Assembly: GCF_024793945.1 (NCBI RefSeq)
Contig: NZ_JANUSD010000009.1
Coordinates: forward strand, 1-64,000
DNA length: 64,000 bases
Direction of reading: 5' to 3'
Source of the DNA: Emticicia fluvialis
Lineage (GTDB): Bacteria; Bacteroidota; Bacteroidia; Cytophagales; Spirosomataceae
Part shown: positions 51,594 through 59,775 of the stretch, one piece after another
How the letters are laid out: every line of letters starts with the position of its first letter
Numbering within the stretch: position 1 is the stretch's first letter
Translations under genes and position numbers: made by a program
The notes under the pieces: model-generated
Database searches by the model: none
Told to the model about the DNA's origin: nothing
What the model saw: the letters and a program-made list of their open reading frames with translations, nothing else

Positions 51594-51739
51594 AACCCCT
51601 CTTCCGAACTACTACAAGATTAACGTAATTAAACTGGCCATTACAGTTTTGACCATTAATGCTGTAAGTCATTCTTAAAATTCTTATTCCTTCCCCATTG
51701 TTGGGGCGACCCGCGCAGAGAGGGTTAGGATGGGGTTTC
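51592..51739. repeat. Intergenic element bounded by 8-bp inverted repeats
   Basis: GAAACCCC 51592-51599 and GGGGTTTC 51732-51739 are complementary, and the end part (CCCCATTGTTGGGG, then GAGAGGGTTAGGATGGGG) has the look of dispersed intergenic repeats. No second copy is seen in this window. It fills the convergent space between the GH105 gene and DUF4197. Confidence 0.3.
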
Positions 51740-51744
51740 CTCTG

Positions 51745-52476
51745 TCATACCCCACCAAAAACCTTCTTCAACAATTCTGTAGTTCTTGCCCAGGGATTTT
51801 CCCTTATTTTCAATTCTTCGTTTGCAACTAATATAAACAGACCGTCTATGGCTTTTTGTGTGGCGTAGGCGTTCAAATCTGTATTTACTTTTTTAACAAA
51901 TGGTAATCGGTTATAAGCCGTTGCCAAATCGGTGTAGTATTTGGTGGCCTGAGTTTTTTGAAGGGCATTTTGCACAACGGGCGAAAATTTGGCAATCAGT
52001 TGGTCAGATGTCGTCCGTTTCAGGTATTCGGTTGCTGCATTTTTTTCACCTTTCAATATTCCCCAGGCATCAGTAATGGTCATGCTGGTAATGGCGCTTA
52101 CAAATATAGGTTTGGCTTCTTTGGCTGCTTCCTCGGCGCCTCGGTTCAAAGCTACCACAAACTTATCTACTTCGCTGCCAAGCCCGGCTCTGCGCAAGGC
52201 AGTTTCAACTCTCTCAATTTCGGGCGGGAACGGAATTTTTATAGTAGGGTTCAGGTAATACCCATTAAGCCTTGATGCGCTGTCGGCTCCTTTATTGATA
52301 CCCACCTGAAGCGCCTGCTTCAAACCTGCCACTACTTCCTGAGTGCTTAATGAGCCTGTGCCCTGTACCTGTTTATTGACTTCATTCAATACTTTACCCA
52401 GATTTAATTTTTGTCCGGCGCAACTTTGCAAGCCTAAAAGACCGGTTATCAACACCAGAATAAGTATTCTTCTCAT
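51745..52476 (-). CDS. DUF4197 lipoprotein
   Basis: This 243-residue protein has a lipoprotein signal: LITGLLGLQSCAG with lipobox LQSC and Cys19. The remainder has the DUF4197 pattern: STQEVVAGLKQALQVGINKGAD near 44-65, a segment YLNPTIKIPFPPEIERVE near 73-90, LNRGAEEAAKEAKPIF near 110-125, and the C-terminal DGLFILVANEELKIRENP. It is mostly helical and sits at the periplasmic face. The function is unknown. Confidence 0.85.
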   Translation of the reverse strand: MRRILILVLITGLLGLQSCAGQKLNLGKVLNEVNKQVQGTGSLSTQEVVAGLKQALQVGINKGADSASRLNGYYLNPTIKIPFPPEIERVETALRRAGLGSEVDKFVVALNRGAEEAAKEAKPIFVSAITSMTITDAWGILKGEKNAATEYLKRTTSDQLIAKFSPVVQNALQKTQATKYYTDLATAYNRLPFVKKVNTDLNAYATQKAIDGLFILVANEELKIRENPWARTTELLKKVFGGV

Positions 52477-52547
52477 TTTCGACTAATTTTAAATGTGAAT
52501 TTTTATAATTAATAATTGTCTTACTAACGAATGAACCCCGAAAATTG

Positions 52548-52555
52548 TATTTTTG
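52548..52555 (+). promoter_or_regulatory. Candidate -7 element for cinA
   Basis: TATTTTTG matches TAnnTTTG; the start would be about 50 nt before the cinA ATG. The -33 element is poor (TTG 29 nt upstream). Confidence 0.35.
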
Positions 52556-52609
52556 TGCAGATTTAGTTTTATCGGCACATACAGGTATAACAAAACGCAA
52601 TATTGTAAT

Positions 52610-53884
52610 ATGAAACTAATTTTAGCAGAGGTTGTCACGATTGGAGACGAAATTTTATACGGACAAATTACAGATACCAATACACAATGGATGAGTACTG
52701 AACTTGATAAGATTGGTATCAAGACAGTTCGGAAATCGTCGGTGGGTGATCAGGAAGATAAAATTTTACAGATACTTGAAGAGGCAGGAAGCAGGGCCGA
52801 TATTGTTTTGATAACAGGTGGCCTTGGCCCTACCAAAGACGATATTACCAAAAAAACGCTTTGTAAGTATTTTGGCGATGAGTTAATCATGAATGAAGAT
52901 GCCTTGGCCTTTGTAACTGATTTTTTTAATAAAAGAGGCAGACCATTAACAGAAATCAACCGTCAGCAGGCGTTAATACCAAGCCGCTGCACGTATCTGC
53001 CCAATAAAACGGGCACGGCCCCGGGTATGTGGTTTGAGAAAAAAGAAGGAGACCAAAAAGGCAGGATATACGTTTCAATGCCGGGTGTGCCTTCAGAAAT
53101 GAAATACCTCATGACAAACGAGGTGATTCCGAGATTGAAGAAATACTTTGACACTCCGGTAATATATCATAAGATGATTCGTACAATAGGTATCGGAGAG
53201 TCTTTACTGGCAGAAAAAATTGAGCATTGGGAAGACAACCTGCCTGCGCATATCAAACTTGCTTACCTGCCCAGCTTCGGACAGGTACGTTTACGCCTGA
53301 CAGGTGTAGGTGAAAACGAGGAAATACTGAAACAACAAGTGCAGGCAGAAGTTGATAAGGTATTACCCCTTATTAATTCTTATGTTTTTGGTTTTGACGA
53401 TGAAGACCTGGAAGTAGCCATAGGCAAGATACTTAAAAGCAAAGGGCAGACCGTATCTGCTGCCGAAAGTTGCACAGGGGGCTTTGTTTCGCACATGTTT
53501 ACCAAGGTGCCGGGCAGCTCTGCCTATTTTATGGGAAGCGTGGTGAGCTACGATAACTCAGTAAAAATGAATGTGCTGGGTGTAAAGCCGGAAACACTAG
53601 AGGCGCATGGGGCAGTGAGCGAAGAAACAGTTACCCAAATGGCCGAAGGCGTAAGAGCACTGATGAAAACAGACTATGCCATTGCCACCAGCGGAGTAGC
53701 CGGGCCAGACGGCGGCACGCCTGAAAAGCCGGTTGGCACGCTCTGGATTGCCTGCGCCATGGAAGGCAAAACGGTGGCCCGGAAAATACAAATGTCGAAT
53801 CAACGAGATACTAATATAAACTATGGCAGTGTAGTGGCGCTCAATTTGTTAAGAAAAATGCTGATTGGCGACTACGAATCTTAA
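52610..53884 (+). CDS. cinA: CinA family NMN amidohydrolase / ADP-ribose pyrophosphatase
   Basis: The 424-residue protein is a full-length two-domain CinA. The N-terminal MoCF-like domain starts AEVVTIGDEILYGQITDTN and has LITGGLGPTKDDITKK near 65-80. The C-terminal amidase-type domain has SAAESCTGGFVSHMF near 285, SYDNSVKMNVLGV near 312 and ATSGVAGPDGGTP near 362-374. CinA recycles nicotinamide mononucleotide (NMN deamidation). The ATG at 52610 is preferred over the frame start at 52553. The E2 acyltransferase gene follows 28 nt later. Confidence 0.92.
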   Translation: MKLILAEVVTIGDEILYGQITDTNTQWMSTELDKIGIKTVRKSSVGDQEDKILQILEEAGSRADIVLITGGLGPTKDDITKKTLCKYFGDELIMNEDALAFVTDFFNKRGRPLTEINRQQALIPSRCTYLPNKTGTAPGMWFEKKEGDQKGRIYVSMPGVPSEMKYLMTNEVIPRLKKYFDTPVIYHKMIRTIGIGESLLAEKIEHWEDNLPAHIKLAYLPSFGQVRLRLTGVGENEEILKQQVQAEVDKVLPLINSYVFGFDDEDLEVAIGKILKSKGQTVSAAESCTGGFVSHMFTKVPGSSAYFMGSVVSYDNSVKMNVLGVKPETLEAHGAVSEETVTQMAEGVRALMKTDYAIATSGVAGPDGGTPEKPVGTLWIACAMEGKTVARKIQMSNQRDTNINYGSVVALNLLRKMLIGDYES

Positions 53885-53912
53885 TCTGACATCAACAAAA
53901 TCGAAAAAGAAT

Positions 53913-55226
53913 ATGGCTCTTGTAGAAATGATAATGCCAAAAATGGGCGAAAGTATATTTGAATGTACTGTCCTGAACTGGTTGAAGAATGTGGGCGACA
54001 CAATAGAACAAGATGAAATGATTCTGGAAGTGGCTACCGACAAGATTGATACCGAGATAGGCTCACAATACGATGGCGTTATTAAAGAAATACTGGTAAA
54101 ACAAGGGGAAATAGCCACCATAGGCAAACCTATATGTATTATTGAAACAGATGCTGTTCAGGCTGCTGCAGCCAAAGAAAAATCTGCTGATGCAGTGGTT
54201 GCCATAGAAGAAAAAGAACCGGAGATACTGGCGGCAGAGCTGGAGCAACAGTCGAAACTAACGAATGTAATTCTTGAAAACGCCGAAGCCAAGGTAAACT
54301 CGCTGAGTGGTAGATTTTATTCGCCACTGGTGCAGAACATAGCCAGAGAAGAGAATATATCTATTGAAGAGCTGGAAAGCCTGAAAGGTACAGGCATTGA
54401 AAACCGTGTTACCAAAGATGATATTCTGGCTTATGTGCAACTGAAAAATGATAAAAAAAGTGTAGCATCGGTAGCGCAGTCGGTATCAACCACGAGTAAT
54501 TATACACCACAGGCCACCGACCAGATTATTGAAATGGACCGTATGCGGAAGATGATTGCCGAGCGGATGATTGAATCGAAGCGGATTTCGGCGCATGTTA
54601 CTTCATTTGTAGAAACCGACATGACCAACGTGGCCTTATGGCGAGACAAAATAAAGACCAAATTTCAGCAGGAAACCGGAGAGAATATCACCTTTACGCC
54701 ATTGCTGATTGAGGCGGTTGTGAAAGCCATCAAGGATTTTCCGATGATTAATATTCAGATAGACGGAGACAGGATTATCCGTAAAGGGAAAATCAATATC
54801 GGTATGGCGGTAGCATTACCAAGCGGTAACCTTATTGTGCCGGTTATACATGAGGCTGACTCTTACAGCCTGATTGGCCTTACAAAAAAAGTAAATGAGC
54901 TGGCACAAAGAGCCAGAGGCAATAAGCTAAAGGCCGACGATTTGTCTGACGGCACGCTGTCAATCTCTAACATAGGTTCATTTGGTAATATTGCCGGTAC
55001 ACCTATCATTATGCAACCACAGGTTTCTATACTGGCGTTTGGTGTTATTCAAAAGAAAGTATCGGTAATTGAAACCGCGCATGGCGATACCATAGGCATC
55101 AGACAGAAAATGATTATTTCACATTCTTACGACCACCGCGTGGTTGATGGCTCGCTTGGCGGCCAGTTTGTGAAGCGGGTATCTGATTACCTGGAAAACT
55201 TTGATTTAGATAGAAAGTTGTTTTAA
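53913..55226 (+). CDS. 2-oxo acid dehydrogenase E2 (lipoyl acyltransferase)
   Basis: This 437-residue E2 subunit starts at ATG 53913. It has an N-terminal lipoyl domain (PKMGESIFECTVLNW, lipoyl Lys in EVATDKIDTE near 42), an acidic linker, a peripheral subunit-binding domain (YSPLVQNIAREENISIEEL near 133) and the C-terminal catalytic domain ending in HSYDHRVVDGSLGGQF, the HxxxDG site. It transfers acyl groups from the E1 to CoA. No E1 or E3 gene is nearby, so the complex is assembled from genes elsewhere. Specificity (pyruvate, branched-chain, other) is open. Confidence 0.9.
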   Translation: MALVEMIMPKMGESIFECTVLNWLKNVGDTIEQDEMILEVATDKIDTEIGSQYDGVIKEILVKQGEIATIGKPICIIETDAVQAAAAKEKSADAVVAIEEKEPEILAAELEQQSKLTNVILENAEAKVNSLSGRFYSPLVQNIAREENISIEELESLKGTGIENRVTKDDILAYVQLKNDKKSVASVAQSVSTTSNYTPQATDQIIEMDRMRKMIAERMIESKRISAHVTSFVETDMTNVALWRDKIKTKFQQETGENITFTPLLIEAVVKAIKDFPMINIQIDGDRIIRKGKINIGMAVALPSGNLIVPVIHEADSYSLIGLTKKVNELAQRARGNKLKADDLSDGTLSISNIGSFGNIAGTPIIMQPQVSILAFGVIQKKVSVIETAHGDTIGIRQKMIISHSYDHRVVDGSLGGQFVKRVSDYLENFDLDRKLF

Positions 55227-55237
55227 GCGATACACGG

Positions 55238-55259
55238 AGGTCTGGCAGTGGTCAGACCT
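55238..55259 (+). terminator. Hairpin after the E2 gene
   Basis: AGGTCTG 55238-55244 and CAGACCT 55253-55259, a perfect 7-bp stem with an 8-nt loop, followed by TTGTT. A weak terminator. Confidence 0.5.
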
Positions 55260-55276
55260 TTGTTATATTGAATCAC

Positions 55277-55304
55277 TCTGGTTATTGTAAAAGACATACA
55301 TTTG
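55277..55304 (+). promoter_or_regulatory. Promoter candidate for the acidic protein and MoxR-VWA unit
   Basis: TACATTTG 55297-55304 matches the -7 consensus, with TCTG at 55277-55280 16 nt upstream as a poor -33. It comes right after the E2 terminator, so a new unit starts here. Predicted leader about 32 nt. Confidence 0.42.
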
Positions 55305-55342
55305 CGTTAAAGCATATAAACTCACATTTAAAATCTAATTGT

Positions 55343-55876
55343 ATGAAAAACGAAGGATTTGACCCCGCAGAAATAGCCGAGCTGAAAGCAGAATGCAAAG
55401 CAGAAGGGCAGAACTATATAGTAGTAGAAGACGAAGATGGCATGAGTGACTCCGGCGAGTTTGCCCATATTCAGTTTGTTGGTAAGCATGATGGCGCAGA
55501 GGTAATCTATGATGCCGTTATCAGTACCTTGCGCCTGAACCACAGCAGTCTGGTTTTTGAGGAAGCAGAAGAAAGAATGAAAAAGGCCTACCCGAACTAT
55601 GTAGAGGTTGACAGACGCAAAGCCAACTATAAAATGACCGAAGATATGGAGCTGATGCTGGAAGAAATCATTGAAGAGCTGGAAGAAGAAGAGGTAATTA
55701 AGGTGTCGGAGTTTCTAGATATCGACGAAGACTTTGAATACGGCATAGGGCTTGATGTTTCGCTGAATGTTGAAGAAATAACAGATGAAGTGGTTACTAA
55801 ATTTGTTAATGAGTTCAACGCAGGTACACTCAAACTAGATAATACGCTTTACAGCTTTACCAGCGAAGAAGAATAA
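55343..55876 (+). CDS. Highly acidic uncharacterised protein upstream of MoxR/VWA
   Basis: I do not recognise a family. The 177-residue protein (start ATG 55343) is very rich in Glu and Asp, with runs such as EIIEELEEEEVIK near 113-125 and a C-terminal tail TSEEE. The first part (EIAELKAECKAEGQNYIVVEDEDGMSDSGEF) could form a small alpha/beta fold. It is 15 nt before the MoxR gene and probably cotranscribed, so a role linked to the AAA ATPase is likely but not shown. Confidence 0.8.
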   Translation: MKNEGFDPAEIAELKAECKAEGQNYIVVEDEDGMSDSGEFAHIQFVGKHDGAEVIYDAVISTLRLNHSSLVFEEAEERMKKAYPNYVEVDRRKANYKMTEDMELMLEEIIEELEEEEVIKVSEFLDIDEDFEYGIGLDVSLNVEEITDEVVTKFVNEFNAGTLKLDNTLYSFTSEEE

Positions 55877-55891
55877 ACCGCAAATAAACGC

Positions 55892-56734
55892 ATGGCAGGA
55901 AGTTTTACAGGAACCGATAATTATGTAGCCACCCGCGAACTGCAAACAGCAGTGAATGCTGCGGTGGCGTTGCAAAGGCCATTGTTAATTAAAGGTGAAC
56001 CGGGCACCGGTAAAACCCTGCTGGCGTTTGAGGTAGCACGGGCTTTAAACAGGCCGCTGTTTAGTTGGCATGTAAAGTCTACCACCACTGCTCAACAAGG
56101 GCTTTATGAATATGATGCGGTTTCTCGCCTGCGTGATTCCCAGCTGGGTGATGAGCGGGTAAATGAGGTGGCAAATTATATAAAAAAGGGCAAAATCTGG
56201 GAAGCTTTTGATACTGATGAACCAAGCGTATTATTGATAGATGAAATTGATAAAGCGGATATTGAGTTTCCGAATGATTTGTTGCAGGAGCTTGATCGGA
56301 TGGAGTTTTATTGCTACGAACTGAAACAAACCATTCGGGCCAGGCACAGGCCGGTTATTATCATTACGTCAAACAATGAAAAAGAACTGCCTGATGCCTT
56401 TTTGCGCCGTTGTTTTTTTCATTTCATTCGTTTTCCGGACAAAGAAACCATGCAACAAATAGTAGATGTGCATTATCCGGGTCTGGAGGAAAACCTGCTT
56501 ACCAATGCTTTAAAGACTTTCTTTGGTATAAGAGAAATCAAAAATCTAAAAAAGAGGCCATCCACCAGTGAACTTATCGACTGGCTTAAATTATTGCTGG
56601 TAGGTAAGGTGTCGGCAGACGACCTGAACGATTTAAGCAAATTGAATGAAATTCCGCCATATCTGGGTGCGCTGCTGAAAAATGAATCTGACTATGATTT
56701 GTACAAGGCATTAAGAGAAAAGGGAATCAAATAA
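55892..56734 (+). CDS. MoxR-family AAA ATPase
   Basis: This 280-residue AAA+ ATPase has a Walker A motif GEPGTGKTLLAFE at about 36-48, Walker B LLIDEIDKADIEFPNDLLQELD near 110-131 and sensor 1 IIITSNNEKELPDAFLRRC near 154-172. MoxR ATPases act as chaperones for protein maturation or assembly, usually with a VWA partner. Exactly such a partner follows at once (VWA gene 17 nt later). It has the short AAA form with a helical lid. No clear substrate complex is visible. Confidence 0.9.
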   Translation: MAGSFTGTDNYVATRELQTAVNAAVALQRPLLIKGEPGTGKTLLAFEVARALNRPLFSWHVKSTTTAQQGLYEYDAVSRLRDSQLGDERVNEVANYIKKGKIWEAFDTDEPSVLLIDEIDKADIEFPNDLLQELDRMEFYCYELKQTIRARHRPVIIITSNNEKELPDAFLRRCFFHFIRFPDKETMQQIVDVHYPGLEENLLTNALKTFFGIREIKNLKKRPSTSELIDWLKLLLVGKVSADDLNDLSKLNEIPPYLGALLKNESDYDLYKALREKGIK

Positions 56735-56751
56735 TTTAAACTATCAAGGCT

Positions 56752-57948
56752 TTGCTTTTAGATTTCTTCTATCATTTAAAGGCCAATCATCTGCCGGTTT
56801 CGTTGAGAGAGCATCTGACCCTGTTGGAAGCACTCAACAAAGAGGTGATTGCCTACAATGTAGAAGATTTTTATTTTTTAAGCCGGGCCATTTTTGTAAA
56901 GCACGAGCAAAACCTTGATTTGTACGATAAACTATTTGGTGAGTTTTTCGGAGAACTGGAAAGTGTACCGGTTGAAAGCCTGCTGGCCAATATCAATGAA
57001 GACTGGTTGAAGGCGTATTTGTTAAAAGAGCTGAGCGAAGCGGATAAACAGGGCATTGAGGCAATGGGTGGGCTTGAACAATTGCTGGAACGACTCAGAG
57101 ACCTGTTAAATGAGCAAAAGGAAAGGCATGAAGGCGGAAACAAATGGATAGGTACTGGCGGCACTTCGCCTTTTGGTAACTCGGGGTATAATCCGGCCGG
57201 AATACGAGTAGGAGGGAAAGGCGGTGGCAAAACCGCAGTAAAGGTTTGGGACAAGCGCGATTTTAAGAACTATGATAACGACCTTGAACTGAACACCCGA
57301 AATACCAAAATGGCCTTAAGAAGGCTCAGGATTTTAACCAGAGAAGGCGTAGAAGATGAACTGAATATTGAAGAAACAATTGACCGGACATCGCAAAACG
57401 CCGGATTGCTTGATATTAAAATGCAGGCTTCCAGGCAAAACAGGGTAAAAGTATTGCTGTTGTTGGATGTGGGTGGGTCTATGGATGATTTTATTGAAGA
57501 ATGTTCAACTTTGTTTTCATCGGCTAAGTACCAGTTCAAGCATCTGGAGTACTTTTATTTTCATAATTGCATTTATGAAACCATGTGGAAAGATAATGGC
57601 CGTAGATACGAAGACAAAATAGCTACCTGGGATATACTAAATAAATATAACAAAGACTATAAAGTTATTTTTGTGGGCGATGCCTCCATGTCTCCGTGGG
57701 AGTTGTCAGAGCCACGAGGTAGTGTTGAGCATTATAACGAAGAATCGGGTTTAACATGGTTGACAAGATTCAAAGAGAAATTCCCGAATCTGGTATGGCT
57801 AAACCCGATTAACGACGGCTACTGGCAATATACGCACAGCATTAAACTGATAAGAGACTGGTCTGATGACCGAATGTTTCCGCTTACCATAAACGGTATC
57901 GAAAAAGCGATGAAATGCCTGAAAAACAATAAGCTGAAATTCAGTTAA
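56752..57948 (+). CDS. CoxE-like VWA domain protein (MoxR partner)
   Basis: This 398-residue protein has an N-terminal helical part, a Gly-rich linker GTGGTSPFGNSGYNP near 138-152 and a C-terminal VWA-like domain with LLLDVGGSMDDFIEE near 238 as MIDAS motif (DxGxS instead of DxSxS), and VIFVGDASMSPWEL near 305. The only possible start in the frame is TTG at 56752, because a TAA lies five codons before it and no ATG or GTG stands between. MoxR and VWA proteins work together in complexes. It is convergent with the acyl-CoA reductase, overlapping by 4 nt. Confidence 0.86.
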   Translation: MLLDFFYHLKANHLPVSLREHLTLLEALNKEVIAYNVEDFYFLSRAIFVKHEQNLDLYDKLFGEFFGELESVPVESLLANINEDWLKAYLLKELSEADKQGIEAMGGLEQLLERLRDLLNEQKERHEGGNKWIGTGGTSPFGNSGYNPAGIRVGGKGGGKTAVKVWDKRDFKNYDNDLELNTRNTKMALRRLRILTREGVEDELNIEETIDRTSQNAGLLDIKMQASRQNRVKVLLLLDVGGSMDDFIEECSTLFSSAKYQFKHLEYFYFHNCIYETMWKDNGRRYEDKIATWDILNKYNKDYKVIFVGDASMSPWELSEPRGSVEHYNEESGLTWLTRFKEKFPNLVWLNPINDGYWQYTHSIKLIRDWSDDRMFPLTINGIEKAMKCLKNNKLKFS

Positions 57949-58964
57949 ATTCCTTTCAGAAACGATAAAGTATTTACACCATCTGCAAAATCGTTCAGTT
58001 TAGGGCATTGTGCCTCTCCAAAATCAAAACTGTTTTCAATGCGTCTTTGGCCCGATACAATACATTGTATTTTGTCCTGCTGCTCAGCCAGTAATTGTTT
58101 CAGATGCGTTTCGTTTTCATAATATTCAAAATAGCAGACAGATATTGGCGAAACAAGCGATGGCTCTTCGCGCAGCAATAAAAAACCGTTGTCGAAATGC
58201 GCAATTCTGTTTACAAGTAATACAGACTTGTTGTAGTCGTAGTTATTATTGTATTTATGATGAATACTAATGGTGCTCCAGTATTCTATTGACTCATAGA
58301 ACTTATCAAATGTATAGCCTGCCGGCACATATAATTTTGAAACGTTTCTACACCCCAATCCGAAATACTGAAAAATATCATTACCCAGATTCGCCAGCTC
58401 TGTTCTTGCTTCATCGCCGGTCAGTAAAGCCACCGAAGTCCGGTTTTTACGAATTATGTGTGGAATCTTAGAAAAATAATATTCAAAGTGTTTTGCTGTA
58501 TTATCACTTCCGGTTGCAATTACGGCATCGGCGGTATTCAGTTTATCGGCTATTTGTAGATATGGCTCAATGGCAGGGTTAATAGCAATCAATCTGGCAA
58601 TGAGCATACGCATCAGAACCGAATCGCTGGAGCTGAGCTTAATCATCGCAATATTACCACTCAGCACCACACACAGCAAATCATGAAACCCCACTAGAGG
58701 TATGTTGCCAGCCATTACTATACCTACTTTTTTGGGTGGGCTGGTAAAGGCTAAATCGTTGGCTGTAACAAAATCTTCAAGTTCAGATTTATTAAGATAA
58801 TAACGAGCAATATTTTGGATCGATAACAATACATTATCTTCTGTAAACCAGGCATTTTCGTTGCGCGCCGCCACCGACCACTGCTTTAACACATCTGCAT
58901 TCTTTTCATCGAGCAGGAAGTCTCCTAACTGAGAAAATGTAACAATAAAATCTTTTGATTGCAT
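57945..58964 (-). CDS. Acyl-CoA reductase (LuxC-like)
   Basis: The 339-residue protein (start ATG 58964) is a NAD(P)-dependent aldehyde-type reductase of the LuxC group, which reduces acyl-CoA to the aldehyde. Motifs are VGIVMAGNIPLVGFHDLLCV near 93-112, MIKLSSSDSVLMR near 118-130, VALLTGDEARTELANLG near 190-206 and the active Cys in FGLGCRNVSKLYVP near 216-229. The usual LuxE-type ligase is not nearby, and the neighbours are a VWA protein and a ferredoxin. Its end overlaps the VWA gene's stop by 4 nt. Specificity is unknown. Confidence 0.8.
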   Translation of the reverse strand: MQSKDFIVTFSQLGDFLLDEKNADVLKQWSVAARNENAWFTEDNVLLSIQNIARYYLNKSELEDFVTANDLAFTSPPKKVGIVMAGNIPLVGFHDLLCVVLSGNIAMIKLSSSDSVLMRMLIARLIAINPAIEPYLQIADKLNTADAVIATGSDNTAKHFEYYFSKIPHIIRKNRTSVALLTGDEARTELANLGNDIFQYFGLGCRNVSKLYVPAGYTFDKFYESIEYWSTISIHHKYNNNYDYNKSVLLVNRIAHFDNGFLLLREEPSLVSPISVCYFEYYENETHLKQLLAEQQDKIQCIVSGQRRIENSFDFGEAQCPKLNDFADGVNTLSFLKGI

Positions 58965-59034
58965 TATTTTTAGAAAAAGTACCCTGTTATTTAAAATCAT
59001 ACAAAAATACGACTAATTTGAAACTTTGAAGGTG

Positions 59035-59042
59035 TATATTTG
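59035..59042 (+). promoter_or_regulatory. Candidate -7 element for the ferredoxin
   Basis: TATATTTG matches TAnnTTTG. A TTTG at 59017-59020 is 14 nt upstream, shorter than the usual spacer. CAAAAATA at 59002-59009 may be a minus-strand -7 for the reductase gene. Confidence 0.35.
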
Positions 59043-59081
59043 TTGATTATTTGAAATAACTACTAAAAATATAGAGAGAGT

Positions 59082-59432
59082 ATGGCAATTATGATTACAG
59101 ACGAGTGTATCAATTGTGGTGCATGCGAACCTGAATGCCCTAATACGGCAATCTATGAAGGAGGAGTGGAATGGACATGGGGTGGAGGAACAAAATTGAC
59201 AGAGGTAGAGTTAGGTGATGGAACGATTATCGGAGGCAAAGATCCAATGTCGCCCGTTTCCGATGAGTTTTATTATATAGTGTCTGATAAATGTACTGAA
59301 TGTCATGGTTTTCATGAAGAACCGCAATGTGCAGCCGTTTGCCCGGTTGACTGTTGCGTGCCAGACCCTGATAATGAGGAAGACGCCGAAACACTGGAAG
59401 CGAAGAAAGCGTGGCTTCATGCTGAAGCCTGA
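59082..59432 (+). CDS. Ferredoxin with two 4Fe-4S clusters
   Basis: This 116-residue protein is a bacterial-type ferredoxin. Cluster Cys residues are in CINCGACEPECPN near 9-21 and in CTECHGFHEEPQCAAVCPVDCC near 70-91, the second with an insert between the second and third Cys. It transfers electrons at low potential in the cytoplasm. The 4Fe-4S motif with a long loop and C-terminal extension is common in this family. A terminator follows and the gene stands alone. The electron partner is unknown. Confidence 0.93.
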   Translation: MAIMITDECINCGACEPECPNTAIYEGGVEWTWGGGTKLTEVELGDGTIIGGKDPMSPVSDEFYYIVSDKCTECHGFHEEPQCAAVCPVDCCVPDPDNEEDAETLEAKKAWLHAEA

Positions 59433-59775
59433 AAAATAAAATAGGTGCTTAACTGACGCTCTTATGAAGGCCTGACGGGTATTACCGTCAGGCTTTTTTT
59501 GTGTCTAATTCTTACAATTGTACATATTTAAGAAATAATTGCACTCCAAAACAATCTACTGAATATTAGATAAAATTCAATAGAATATTTGTTTTGTTTA
59601 TTTCTTGTACTTTTTTTATATTTTATATTTTTTTACACACAGAAATCAGTAAAAAACAATTTAGTTGTAATTTTTTATTTTTTTTTAAACATAATATTTG
59701 GATATAAAAGATTTTTGCCAAACATTTGCATTGAAATTCAGTTTCAAACAATCGCCACTTAAACCAAAGATTATT
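59433..59775 (+). other. 343-nt spacer before the porin gene
   Basis: It contains the ferredoxin terminator at 59470-59500 and then an AT-rich tract at about 59580-59700 (long T runs). No clear TAnnTTTG promoter and no ORF of interest were seen. The porin frame opens at 59698, but the ATG at 59776 is the real start. Confidence 0.5.
59470..59500 (+). terminator. Ferredoxin terminator
   Basis: GCCTGACGG 59470-59478 and CCGTCAGGC 59485-59493 form a perfect 9-bp stem with a 6-nt loop followed by TTTTTTT. Confidence 0.85.
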
